Source: Drechmeria coniospora
Taxonomy: Eukaryota; Ascomycota; Sordariomycetes; Hypocreales; Ophiocordycipitaceae
NCBI RefSeq assembly: GCF_001625195.1
Contig: NC_054391.1
Span: 6,397,157-6,461,156 of the forward strand
Direction of reading: 5' to 3'
Length of the DNA stretch: 64,000 nucleotides
A model generated the notes under the pieces. It was given only the letters and a program-made list of their open reading frames with translations, was not told the DNA's origin and made no database searches. This document shows, in pieces, positions 1 through 10,324 of the stretch. The position numbers and the translations under genes were made by a program. The number at the start of each line of letters is the position of its first letter. The stretch's first letter is position 1.

Positions 1-531
1 TTACAGTACTTATTTACAGTACTTGCTTGTACTCCGTACGGTACGGAGCATTATTACACTCAAGTAAGTGTACGGGGAGGCGCACCAGCGACAGGATACA
101 TCACGTGCTCGCCCACTCCTCTCAGTCGGTCGGTTGAATTTTTCTCTAGCGCTCTGCTGGTGGCCAAGGTTCCCCGCCGCCATTCAAAACATCCAAGCTG
201 ACCAGTCTGTGTTGTGCAAGTTCGTTCCTACACTGCACAAATCTCCGCCATCAGGGAGTTCCTCAACGTCAACAACAACAACGAAGGTATCATCGTCCGC
301 CTCCACCTCCGCCTCCGCCTGCCCTTCCCCCCTCCCCTCCCCCCTCTCTTCCCCGTCCTCGCACCATCGTATCCTCCATCACGTCGTGGCCAATGGTCTT
401 GGCTTCCCAACCCCTCCTTCCGGCGAGGCGAACTGGGTCACGGATCGCGACGGGCAGTTCGTAGGCTGACGTCTTCCACTCCAGCACTCGCTTACATCAC
501 TCGACACGATTCGCAAGATCGAACCGCAGAG
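1..531. other. Leader/promoter of the Ran gene
   Basis: The first 64 bases are made of GTAC words (TACAGTACTT, CTCCGTACGGTACGG) of the dispersed intergenic type. From about 230 to 530 the + strand is C/T-rich, with a C-rich run near 315-350, as is usual for a fungal 5' leader. Several short open frames here are low-complexity and overlap each other on both strands, so none is called as a gene. Confidence 0.6.
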
Positions 532-1514
532 ATGGCTGCGCAACAGACTCCCACCTTCAAGCTCGTGCTTGTCGGCGACGGTGGCACCGGCAAGGTTCGT
601 AACGCGGATTTAGAGCCCTCGTCCCCCGCCATCGACTGCGTCCCAACCCCGTCTCGGGGGGACGATTCGCCATGATGGCTGGCGTCTGGATGAAGATCAA
701 TACTAAGGCGTTCCGTTGCTCCCTCCAGACGACGTTCGTGAAGCGCCATTTGACGGGCGAGTTCGAGAAGAAGTACATGGCGACGCTCGGCGTCGAGGTT
801 CACCCTCTTGGCTTCACCACCGTATGTGCCGCCCTCGATGACCCGACGGCTTCGTCGCCGGAGTAGGTTGCTGATGGGTCGCAGAACTTTGGTCAGATTC
901 AGTTCGACGTCTGGGACACGGCCGGTCAGGAGAAGTTCGGCGGCCTTCGCGACGGGTACTACATCAACGGCCAGTGCGGCATCATCATGTTCGACGTCAC
1001 CTCGCGCATCACCTACAAGAACGTCCCCAACTGGCACCGTACGTGTCCCCCCCCCCCTCTCTCTCCGCCGTGTTTCCTCTCCGCCAGAGGCGCTGGTCTA
1101 ACAAGGATGCGCAGGTGACCTCGTCCGCGTCTGCGAGAACATTCCCATCGTTCTCTGCGGCAACAAGGTCGACGTCAAGGAGCGAAAGGTCAAGGCCAAG
1201 ACCATCACCTTCCACCGCAAGAAGAACTTGCAGTACTATGACATCTCGGCCAAGTCCAACTACAACTTCGAGAAGCCTTTCCTGTGGCTCGCCCGCAAGC
1301 TCGTCGGCAACCCTCAGCTGGTTCGTGTCTCCCGTGGCCCCTCCGGACCCAGAGCTGCGTGGACTAACAAGCGGTGCAGGACTTTGTCGCCGCCCCCGCC
1401 CTGGCTCCCCCCACCGCTCAGGTCGACGAGGCCCTCCTCAAGGAGTACGAGCAAGAGATGAACGCGGCCGCCGCGCAGCCCCTCCCCGACGAGCAGTCCG
1501 ACGACGATCTGTAA
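532..1514 (+). CDS. gsp1: Ran/Gsp1 small GTPase (nuclear transport)
   Basis: Ran is the nuclear GTPase that gives importin/exportin transport its direction and acts in spindle and envelope assembly. Five exons: 532-594, 729-821, 885-1038, 1115-1320, 1380-1514, all with GT-AG introns, giving 216 aa, the normal Ran length. The protein begins [20 protein letters not shown], with P-loop GDGGTGKT at residues 17-24. It also shows the switch II motif [16 protein letters not shown], the guanine-specificity motif NKVD, and the SAK motif. The acidic tail EQSDDDL is typical of Ran and matters for RanBP1 contact; there is no C-terminal prenylation CAAX, as expected. Introns 1 and 4 use a GTTCGT donor. 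The start codon follows a CT-rich leader and matches the conserved N-terminus. Identification is very secure. Confidence 0.97.
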
Positions 1515-4500
1515 AGGGCCTGGGATGACGGAAGATAGCGGTCGAGGGAATCATGGGCCGGCGTCCGATCGCAAGCCCATTCCCGTTGGCGATCCCCGAG
1601 GGCGGCGCATGAGCGGACCGCCATGACCATTTATGATACAGTAAGGAACTGCTTAGGGTTTACGAGAGCGTCAATGCAGAGAGGCGGAATCGTTACTCGA
1701 CGAGCCTCGGTTGGGGGTAGATATCGCGGCGTCGCTGCGAAGGAAAAAATGCAGCTTTCCGATAGTTAGACCAACGCTCCGTGGCATTCGCCAACTCACG
1801 TTCGTTGCAAGCTCTCGTCGTGTCTTCCGGATGATGCAACCGCCAGCGCCGCAGGCACATGGCGCGCAACTGCTGGACGAGACATCTGTTGAAAAACTTG
1901 TCCAGGGTCCGAACGGCCCGTCTGGCAGCGACAGGCCCGGCGCAGATGTGTATGCGCATGAGCACGACAGGAATTGTCCTGGCATCTGCACGTTGTGGAT
2001 GGTGGCGGCCGAGACGTGATGTGTCTTTGTACTCGGCGGTTGGTCCGTCCCGTGAACGCCATTACGGTGAGGTCATTCTTCTAGCCACGAGCAATGTGAG
2101 GTGGGGCGACGAGACAACCTCTGCCAGGCACGCTCGTCGTCATTCGTTGAGGCGACCATGATGCAATGTAACCAGGTTGATGGCATGTCCGTGGCCGTTT
2201 TGATGTGTACCAGTATTCAGCACTTGTACTTGCTCCGTACAATGCACAAGTGTAAGTACATATTCATGTACTGTACAGTACGGAGTACTTCAAGCAAGTA
2301 AGTAAGTACGGAGTAATAATTGGTCTCTAAACCGTACGTGACAACGTACTGTATTGAGGTACTTACTTGGTACTGGTCGTACGGTAAGTGTTCCGTATTC
2401 CGTGCGTGCAGTGCATTATTCGTGCTATTATTACAACCTAGTACAAACACGTACTGCACACCTGCGATTATTACTTACTGTACGCCTACAAGTACGGAGT
2501 ACACAAACACCCAAGTAAGCATGTAATTAATACACGTACCAGGACAATAAGAGTGGGCTCATGTGACGGGTCGAGCAGCCTTCTGAGCACAAGAGTTCAT
2601 TTCCGTACTGGGAAGCCCGAGATCCAGCCCGCGGTGGTGTTGACGGAGGCTGTCAACGTCAACAACATGCAGCATCCCCAGGGAATACCGGGCATCTCGC
2701 GGCGAAGGCCTGTGACAGCGTCACTGGTGCAGAGTGCACTCGAACGCCATGTGCCCACCGTGGCCAACACTCCATGTGCAGGAAGTGCAAGGACATTCGT
2801 ATGCTTGTGTTAATACTTGCATGAGCGAACGAGGACGAATGCCCAAATGCATCAACACACTCTGCGCAGTTGAAGTACTCCACTACTGGTGCATGCTGCC
2901 GGCAGTACATGTACAACGTAAGTACAGCAGTAATGATGAACGCGCATGAGTAAAATTAATACTTGTCTGTATCTGCACGCTGGTTATCCAAGGAGCCGCC
3001 GTCATTCCACAGCCGAAATTGCGAGAGATTGCTGACCGCATGGCGGCGTAGGTTGTACCTGCGGTGTACGGAGTACTTTTCACCACGCCCGATCTGCGAG
3101 CGAATGAAGTCGGCAGTCGAGCCTCGCGAATAACTGCGTCGTCTGGCTGGCTAGTCGTGGACCTTGGCGCGTGTCGGCGCGTGTACGGAGCATACTTACC
3201 CGGTCTACCACCCGCAAGGTATTGCGAACTCGGACTGCGCCGTGCACTGACTTGCATGTTAGGCATTGCTTGGAAAGTATTGTACATGTACAGTACAACG
3301 CTAATTCTCCGTATTACCATACGTTCTCTCACTGTCCGTCCTTGCAGTAGCACGGAGTACCGTATACTTTCAAGTACTCCGTACTTTGTGCATGCACGAT
3401 AGATGAGTACTTACTTAACGTATAGACATGCTCGTACAGTACAACTACACATAAGCACGCATGCTTACAGCTACATGCAAGTACTTAATGCACTTGCAGA
3501 TACTCATAGGTGTACTTGTACATGTACACCTGCAATGCAGTACTTGCTCCGTACTGTAAGTTGACTTAAATGTAATACTCTTGTAATAATACTCCGTAGA
3601 TGTTGAAGTACAAGCATGCGGAACTCCGTAAGAAGCACTCCGTACAAGTACCTGTACAGTATTATTACTTCGTACTGGTACCAGATTCTCGAACCCGACT
3701 AGTCTCCAAGCGGTGCTCACCACCGGCACCTTGCGAAGGCGCTACAGGGAGACGGGTACTTGTACATGTACTTAGGTACTGCGCAGTAATAACGCGACGA
3801 GGCAACGACCCAAAGAGGGCTTGGAACTGTTTTGTGCGATTTCGAGACAGATGCCATCGGCGATCAAGTAACAAGGTCCACCGTCCTCATCTGCTGGCGG
3901 CTGGATGAGACCTTGCGCACGCAAGTAACAACGCACGTTTGTGGCGCAAGCCTACGAGAATGCTTGTCTTCAATCAGGCAAGGAACGACGAAGCCCACGT
4001 ACCTCGTCGAAATCGTACAAGTAAACACTAATAACAGGAAAGTACTGTACATGTACAAATACCTAGTACTCAAACAAGTTCGACTGCCAGCGTAACTCTT
4101 GCATCCACCTGCTAGCCTAATACTTGTAAATACTTACTAGTAGGGGTACGATACAAGTACATTAACCTGTACTTGTACCGTGCTGTAGGTAATAACAAGT
4201 ATGTATTGTACTATTAGTTCGTTCCGCCCTGCGCGTGTTTGTGGGAAGTGGAAGGAAGTCCCTCGTACTTGAATGAATGGTTGGTGGTGTCGAATGGAGA
4301 AATGGATGACACACGACGGCCACGGTTTCAGACGAGAAACAGGCAATTAATACAGGCGGGAGGCTGGATCGCCCGTATCCGAGAGCCGCGAGCGCGAGCT
4401 GATGGTGTACTTGTGCGGAGTATTCTGCACCGAAATCAATCGACAATGGTAACACGACCCGAGGTGCGCGCACTTGTCGGACTACATTGTATTTGAGCCC

Positions 4501-5837
4501 TTGTGGTAGGGCGCGTACGCGACAGTCCTTGTGTATGATGTACAGTAGAAGCTGTGCAACGACTCGAGAGAAGATGTACTTGTACGGGTGAAGTACTTAC
4601 GTACTGGACCATATTAGTTGCATACGGAGTGCGGCGGTAGGAGCAGATACAAGTAATTAGGTACTCCGTGCTCTACATGTAAGTAAGCACAGCACAGCAC
4701 AATGAACACTTCAAGTACCAGGCGTATGTGCTGTACAGTACTTACTTGTTCCAAGTATATACTTGTACTTGTTAGTACTCATACAGAGGACGTGCTTAAG
4801 TACATGTACACATACTTACATGGTGTCCTGTTCATATTGCAGTAATTCCTTAGTATCTGAGAACTACAGCACATGTATCCGTACGGAGTACGGAGTGCTC
4901 TGTACCCCTCATGTACAAGTACTCCGTACATGTACTTGGTCAAAAAACAGGTACAATATCAAGGTCAGCTCGCGAGCCCCTGCACGTGCAACGCGTGTTG
5001 ACATTTTTCCTATTTGGGACAGAGCCTCACTTCAGCGCGCGACGTGATTTGATTTGCCTTAAACGGGACGACGCGGGTGTGAGTGGAGGGGCAACTGGGA
5101 ACAACCTCAAGGCCATTTCCCCCCCCCCCCAAGCACGTAATTCCATTTGCAAGTTACTGTACTTACTGTAATTACTCCGCGCACCACGAATGTGCGAGTA
5201 CAAGTACGGTACAGTACAGTAGTTGGCGCAAGTACTTGCACGTATGTGTGTACCTGCAGATACCTCCAACTACAAGTATACTGCAGGTATAGTTTCGCGT
5301 ACATGTAACGTACAAGTACGAGTTCACGCAAGTACTTGTAGCTCTAGTGGTGCATCTAGGTGGGTTTGTGATTCTTTCGAGTGCTGCGCAGTAAGTACAG
5401 TACATGTGTTAGGTGTACCGAGTACTGTACATGTATTCGAGCACGAGTACGTACTTGGAACACGTCCGAGTATGAGCACGAGTGCTGAAAGTATACAGTA
5501 GTACGGACAGTACGTACGGCTCGTCGAGTCGAATGGATCCCATCTCCGACTAGAATCGTGTTTGCAGCCAAGCTTGCCATTCCTCTCTCTCATCTCCACG
5601 GCGCCTCCCGCCTCATACCTTCACCTCATTCACTTTCTTACCGCGCCCGTCGTGCTCGCCAGCGCAGCCTCGTCTTTCTCTCCTTCTAGTCCTCGTCTCT
5701 CTCTTTGCACTCCTCCATCGTTCAACGCATCTCTTCTTCCCCTCCCACCACCCTCCTCCACTTCCCTCGGACGCGGCCGGTAATGTTCATGATTTTGTGA
5801 CCCGGCTCGCCACCCTCGCCGTTCCTACGTCGCTGCC
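1515..5837. other. Gene-free 4.3 kb intergenic field rich in GTAC motifs
   Basis: No credible gene was found. Positions 1515-2200 look like the Ran 3' region. From about 2210 to 5520 the sequence is dominated by GTAC words: GTACGGAGTAC at 2278-2288, 3066-3076 and 4881-4891, and GTACATGTAC at 3282-3291, 3518-3527 and 4047-4056. It also holds many TACTTACTT/AAGTAAGTA strings. A C-run lies near 5119-5129. From about 5560 the DNA becomes CT-rich and is probably the leader of the homeobox gene. Confidence 0.7.
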
Positions 5838-7809
5838 ATGCCCAGCCTATCTCCCACTCCCCCCTTCGCCCTCTTCTCTGAGCAGCGCGCAGCGAGCTCC
5901 TCTCCTTCGTCGACACAATCCCAGGCCTTGCCACAGCTCGTCGATGGCACGTCCATCCCAGCATCGGCCAACGCCGTGGAGAGGCACCCCAAGGGCAAGA
6001 GGAAGCGTACCGCGTACGTGCCCCCGAACGAAAACATAACATGGCATGGCATGGCATGGCATGACACGACATGAGGCTCGGTGACGCATAGAAACTGATT
6101 CGATCCTTCCCAAACAGTGCCAAAGACAAAATCGTTCTAGAGGATGCGTACAAGGACAACCCCAAACCCGACAAGCAGGCGCGTCTCGAGATCGTCGACC
6201 GCGTTTCCCTGAACGAAAAGGAGGTCCAGGTCAGGATATTCATGCGCAGCCGTCACCCGATGCACCGGAAGACGCGTCTAGTATGCATCGTACGTCCTTG
6301 CCGTGCTGACAATAGCTCTCAGATTTGGTTCCAGAACCGACGACAGAACGACCGCCGGAAATCGCGTCCACTATCTCCAGAAGAGCTCGCCGCTCTTCGG
6401 TACAGCGGCTTGCACAATATTTCTTCGGATTCAGTCCCGTCTCGGGGGCTCGTTTCCGATGCCGACGGTATTTGTCCCATGCCCAGTTCGGCCAGCTCCC
6501 GAACACTTGACCGGGCTTCCGTCTCTCCGTCCGTCGTGAAAACCAGCCCCGAACTCTCTCGCTCCCTTTCCGATGTCGGCACGCCGAGGATTGGAAGTCA
6601 AGACTCCAACGCGCAGAGTCAGACCGAGACGACCCCGCCGCAGAGTCAGGAGTCATCAACCTCCCGCCCGACTCAAGAAGGACCTGACGCCATGGCCCAT
6701 TCATTCTCGGCTTCCGTAGGATACCTTGCCAACCGATGGAACCTTGGCAGCTCCTTCTCCACACCAGCAACTCTCAAGTGCGGCAGTGAAGAGTCGCCTA
6801 AGTAAGGCGGACCTGACATCTCCGCAAACTTGTGCTGACCTGTTGCAGCCTCGATCCTCCCCCTCCGTCATCTTGCCCGTCGGACTCGCGGAGCACGAGA
6901 AACCCCAAATCTCGGCTCAGACTGTCGCTTTCGTTGGAGGGAAAGGCTGAGTTGGTCTCCAACCAGCCATCCCCTACGCGTGCCATGCCTCGTCGGCCTT
7001 CGAGCACGCTCCCTAGCCTTCCTCAAGTCCGCCGTGGCCTCCAGCGCAGCCATAGCGCGCTTCCGACAATCACCCTACCCCCCATTTCCGCCCTGACCAA
7101 CTCTCTGCCGCCACGACTTTCGAGGGGGCGATCTCGGAACGTCCATGCCTGGGAGTCATGTGCCGATTCGGAGAGACGCGATGAACTTACGGCTCAGGCC
7201 GAGAACGAGTCGAACGGTTCGGCCATTGCGGCTATCAGCCTGCTGCGGTCCTCCAGCGGAATTCTGCAACCCAGCGCGGCCAAGAGAAACGCGTCCCTAA
7301 CGAGATCCTCAAGGCCTCGTCAGACCAAGAAAGCCAAGTTGAGCCGAGCAAGCTCAACGTTCGCCCGGCTGGAGAATGTGGGCGTCAATGCCGAGAAAGC
7401 CCGTGGCGGTTTGGGTGATGGGGTCAAGGTCGCCAGGCTCGTATCGCCAACCGACTCGGACAAGGAGAACTGGAGTCCCGACTCGGGCGAGCACCCGCAT
7501 GACAGATCACGTCTCCCCGCATTACCATCTGAACCACTGCCGAAATCCGAGAGCCACCGCTTGGGCCGTATGCTAGGAGAGCGGAAGGACTCCAGGTTTA
7601 TGGCGAACCGAGCGAACACGACACCTTCAAAACCTTTTGGACGAAAAGATGGTGTCGTTCAAATTTTCGAAGACTCGTCTCAGCCGCCGTCCCGGTCACG
7701 AGCTGATGAAGTGGAAAGATTTATGCGTGGCGAGATCAGCCCGAGCAAAAAGGGCGACATGGATTGTGTAGCGGGACTCTTGTCGCTGAGCCAGGGAGCA
7801 TGGAGATGA
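5838..7809 (+). CDS. Homeodomain transcription factor
   Basis: Probable DNA-binding transcription regulator of the nucleus. Four exons: 5838-6013, 6118-6229, 6323-6801, 6849-7809, giving 575 aa; reading frame is kept at each GT-AG junction. The homeodomain spans about residues 52-112 and is encoded across exons 1-3. It starts with the basic arm KGKRKRT and ends in recognition helix EVQIWFQNRRQNDRRK (WFQNRR at 98-103). The downstream 460 residues are Ser/Pro/Arg-rich and low complexity, with no second domain that I recognise. In overall plan it resembles the Yox1/Yhp1-type homeobox proteins of ascomycetes, but the symbol is left open because the similarity is only clear in the homeodomain. Intron 1 contains four tandem ATGGC units. 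Start choice: the ATG at 5838 is the first in frame with the homeodomain. Confidence 0.9.
6041..6063 (+). repeat. ATGGC tandem repeat in intron 1 of the homeobox gene
   Basis: Four perfect 5-bp ATGGC units, then a partial copy, lie inside the first intron (6014-6117). It is a short microsatellite with no coding effect in the predicted model. Confidence 0.85.
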
Positions 7810-8530
7810 AGACTTGCCTCTCATCGCAACATCTCGACGCAAAAGTTTCATTCGCTTCCAAACTGTCACACGCGAGAAACTTTGTCGCATTAACAGATAT
7901 CGGTGAAGGATGTCTGGCTTGTTTCAAACCCTCGCGAGGGATTCTATCTTCGACCATCAACGAGACGGATCAATGTCTCCATTCTTGTCCTATCCTTGAC
8001 GTCTTTTTTACTTTTTTTGTTCGGCGGTGGAAGGTGTTGGATATATTGGCTTGGTTCCATCGCGTTGCTACAAGGTGCCTTGTAAAATAGCTGGTGGCAA
8101 ACAGGATGGCAGAGATGTGCTGATGGGTGTTCGCCCGATATCATGCTTCGATTGTGGGCACATCATCAAGGGGTGGGAATAAACTTGTCTCAATCCATGC
8201 CTTTGGGTGCCATCGTGTTACACAAGCAACTAGTTGGAAATGTTGCGAGCTCCTCAAGCGACGCGAGGCCAGGCCACTCCTGGTGCGTCGATCTACACCA
8301 CATCGAAACTAGGGGGAAGCAGCGCCGAGGTCATATTGCATTTCCCATCATCTAGATGTCCGTCAAAATACTGAAGAGAAAAATGTGCGTGTCCAAAATA
8401 TCATGGCTTCGTGAGAAGTCTTCGCTCAAGTGCCCATCTAAAATTAACGCTGCAACGTCCACGAATCGACATCCAGCACGCTCTCTCTCGAATCCGAATG
8501 GGGCTCATCCAGCCGTGAGTATCCTCGAAT
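7810..8530. other. Convergent 3' region between homeobox and NAD kinase genes
   Basis: Stop codons of the two converging genes are 721 bases apart. AT-richer DNA with T-runs (about 8005-8020) fits polyadenylation regions for both transcripts. No gene is seen. Confidence 0.6.
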
Positions 8531-10324
8531 TCATACCCCCAACATGCTCATCTGCCGTCTAACCGGACTAGCACTCACACTACCCTCCTCACTGGGGTAG
8601 CAGGCGCTGTCAGCATCAATATCCCAGCAACTGTCTTCGCCTTGAGCGTGCGATGGCACGTCGGCAACGGAGCTGGAGTCGAAGGGCTTCTGCGTCGCCG
8701 CCCGGACGTTCCATCGCAAGGTCCGGCTGACACTCTCAAACCATTCGGTATCCGTGCGGGTAACGGTGGGGAAGGGATACTGTGAAGCGGTTATCGTGAC
8801 GTGATCACCTTGGCGGAGTTCGATGCGGCCTTTGCCGTCAAAAGCGCAGTAGGCGGTGGCTCGGGAATTTCGAGGGACGGCGACGCGCAAGGCCATTGTG
8901 TCTGACAAAATCATTGGCCGGAAGGATAGAGTGTGCGGACAGATGGGCGTGAGGAGGATAGCTGGAATATCGGGATGGACCAGAGAGCCCCCCGCAGAGA
9001 GCGAGTAGGCGGTCGAACCGGTGGGTGTGGAGAAAATACAGCCATCGGCCTGCACGACGGTGAGGAGCTCATCGTCGCCGTACAGCTCAAGGTTGGAGAC
9101 GTATGGAGATGGCCCTCGATCGATGACGAGCTCGTTCAGGACCTCGAACTGTTCCCCTTCGTCCAATCGATGGCTGCGAGCGTCGTGGCGCCACACGGTG
9201 CAGGTGAATCGCATCCGCAGATTGATCTTCATGCCGTCGTCACCCATGACGCGGTTGAGGTGGTCCACGTACTTGTCGAAGTCAAATGTTGTCATGAACC
9301 CGAGGCTTCCAAGGCTGAAGGAGAGCACGGGAGGCACGATACGCTGGAAGAGCCAGGAGGTGAAGAGCACCGTTCCATCGCCCCCCAAGGTCAGGACCAA
9401 GTCAAACTTCTCCGGCTCGGTCCAGCACAAGTCAGGTGTCCAGTACCTGAGCATCTGCTCGAACTGGGCATTTTCGGAGAGAATTGAAGGTGCGTTGAAA
9501 CGGTTCGAGCTGCGTAGCTTGGCGTCGACATATACGTTGACTCCAAGGTTACACCCGTAGCGTGGAGTCCGTAAAAGCCAGAGGGCAAGTTCGCGAGTGA
9601 GGTAAACCAGCTGATTGTCGCGGGCCTTGGTGACGATCATGACATTTCGAACCGCACGTCTAATAGGTCGCCGTTGGAGTAGTTTGGAGACTTCGCGGAC
9701 TCCAGTGGCAGTCTGGACCAGGCGGGAATGCGACATGGACTCATCATTCTTGATCTCTTCCAGAACTTTTGCGATATCGACAGCGTCGTCAAATCTCTGG
9801 TGGTAGAAGCAGGGCGACTGCACGGCAGCCAAGGCCGTCAGTGGTGTGGACTGCTTCCTGGCCAAGTCATTGAGCTTGTCCGCCAGCCGTTGCGACGAGG
9901 CGGCCGAACCGGGTGTGCCGGCAACGCCGGCTTGCGAGGCGAGCATGTTGCCGAGCGTGAGATCCTCCGGCTTGTTGGTCCGGCCAACGGAAGCAAGTGC
10001 CTTGATGACGGTCTGGCGAGGGATGGAGTCGTGAGAGAGGGCACTGCGGCGATGGCCTTGGTTCGATGGGGGAGGGTGCAGTGCGCGCGAGGCAGTGCTC
10101 ACCACCACATCAGAGGCAGTCGCCAATGGTAGGCGATTGACGGCAGGAGAAGGAACGGCAGACGACGGAATGCGCGGGTCATCTGTGTTTTTCGAGGCTT
10201 TGGCCGTGTCGATTGAGAGACGATGGCGAGCGGCGTTGGGCCGGTCGAGACGGCTGTGTTGATCAGCACCGATGCGCAGGGGCTTCCAGTCCGCTGCCGG
10301 GTGTGGAGCTATCGGTGATGCCAT
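8531..10324 (-). CDS. ATP-NAD kinase
   Basis: Phosphorylates NAD to NADP using ATP, setting the cellular NADP pool. The single-exon frame reads 597 aa from the ATG at 10324. The Ser-rich N-terminal third is poorly conserved-looking and the kinase core lies in the C-terminal two thirds. Diagnostic motifs are LTLGGDGTVLFTSWLF around residue 310 (the GGDGT catalytic/ATP motif), FSLGSLGFMTTFDF, and PTGSTAYSLSAGGSLVHPDI, the conserved NAD-binding segment. The frame remains open to 10549, adding 75 residues. I prefer 10324 because a TATATTTAA stretch lies directly upstream and the extra residues look like leader. The family includes Utr1/Yef1 (cytosolic) and Pos5 (mitochondrial); I see no clear mitochondrial presequence, so a cytosolic enzyme is more likely, but this is inference. 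Confidence 0.93.
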   Translation of the reverse strand: MASPIAPHPAADWKPLRIGADQHSRLDRPNAARHRLSIDTAKASKNTDDPRIPSSAVPSPAVNRLPLATASDVVVSTASRALHPPPSNQGHRRSALSHDSIPRQTVIKALASVGRTNKPEDLTLGNMLASQAGVAGTPGSAASSQRLADKLNDLARKQSTPLTALAAVQSPCFYHQRFDDAVDIAKVLEEIKNDESMSHSRLVQTATGVREVSKLLQRRPIRRAVRNVMIVTKARDNQLVYLTRELALWLLRTPRYGCNLGVNVYVDAKLRSSNRFNAPSILSENAQFEQMLRYWTPDLCWTEPEKFDLVLTLGGDGTVLFTSWLFQRIVPPVLSFSLGSLGFMTTFDFDKYVDHLNRVMGDDGMKINLRMRFTCTVWRHDARSHRLDEGEQFEVLNELVIDRGPSPYVSNLELYGDDELLTVVQADGCIFSTPTGSTAYSLSAGGSLVHPDIPAILLTPICPHTLSFRPMILSDTMALRVAVPRNSRATAYCAFDGKGRIELRQGDHVTITASQYPFPTVTRTDTEWFESVSRTLRWNVRAATQKPFDSSSVADVPSHAQGEDSCWDIDADSACYPSEEGSVSASPVRRQMSMLGV

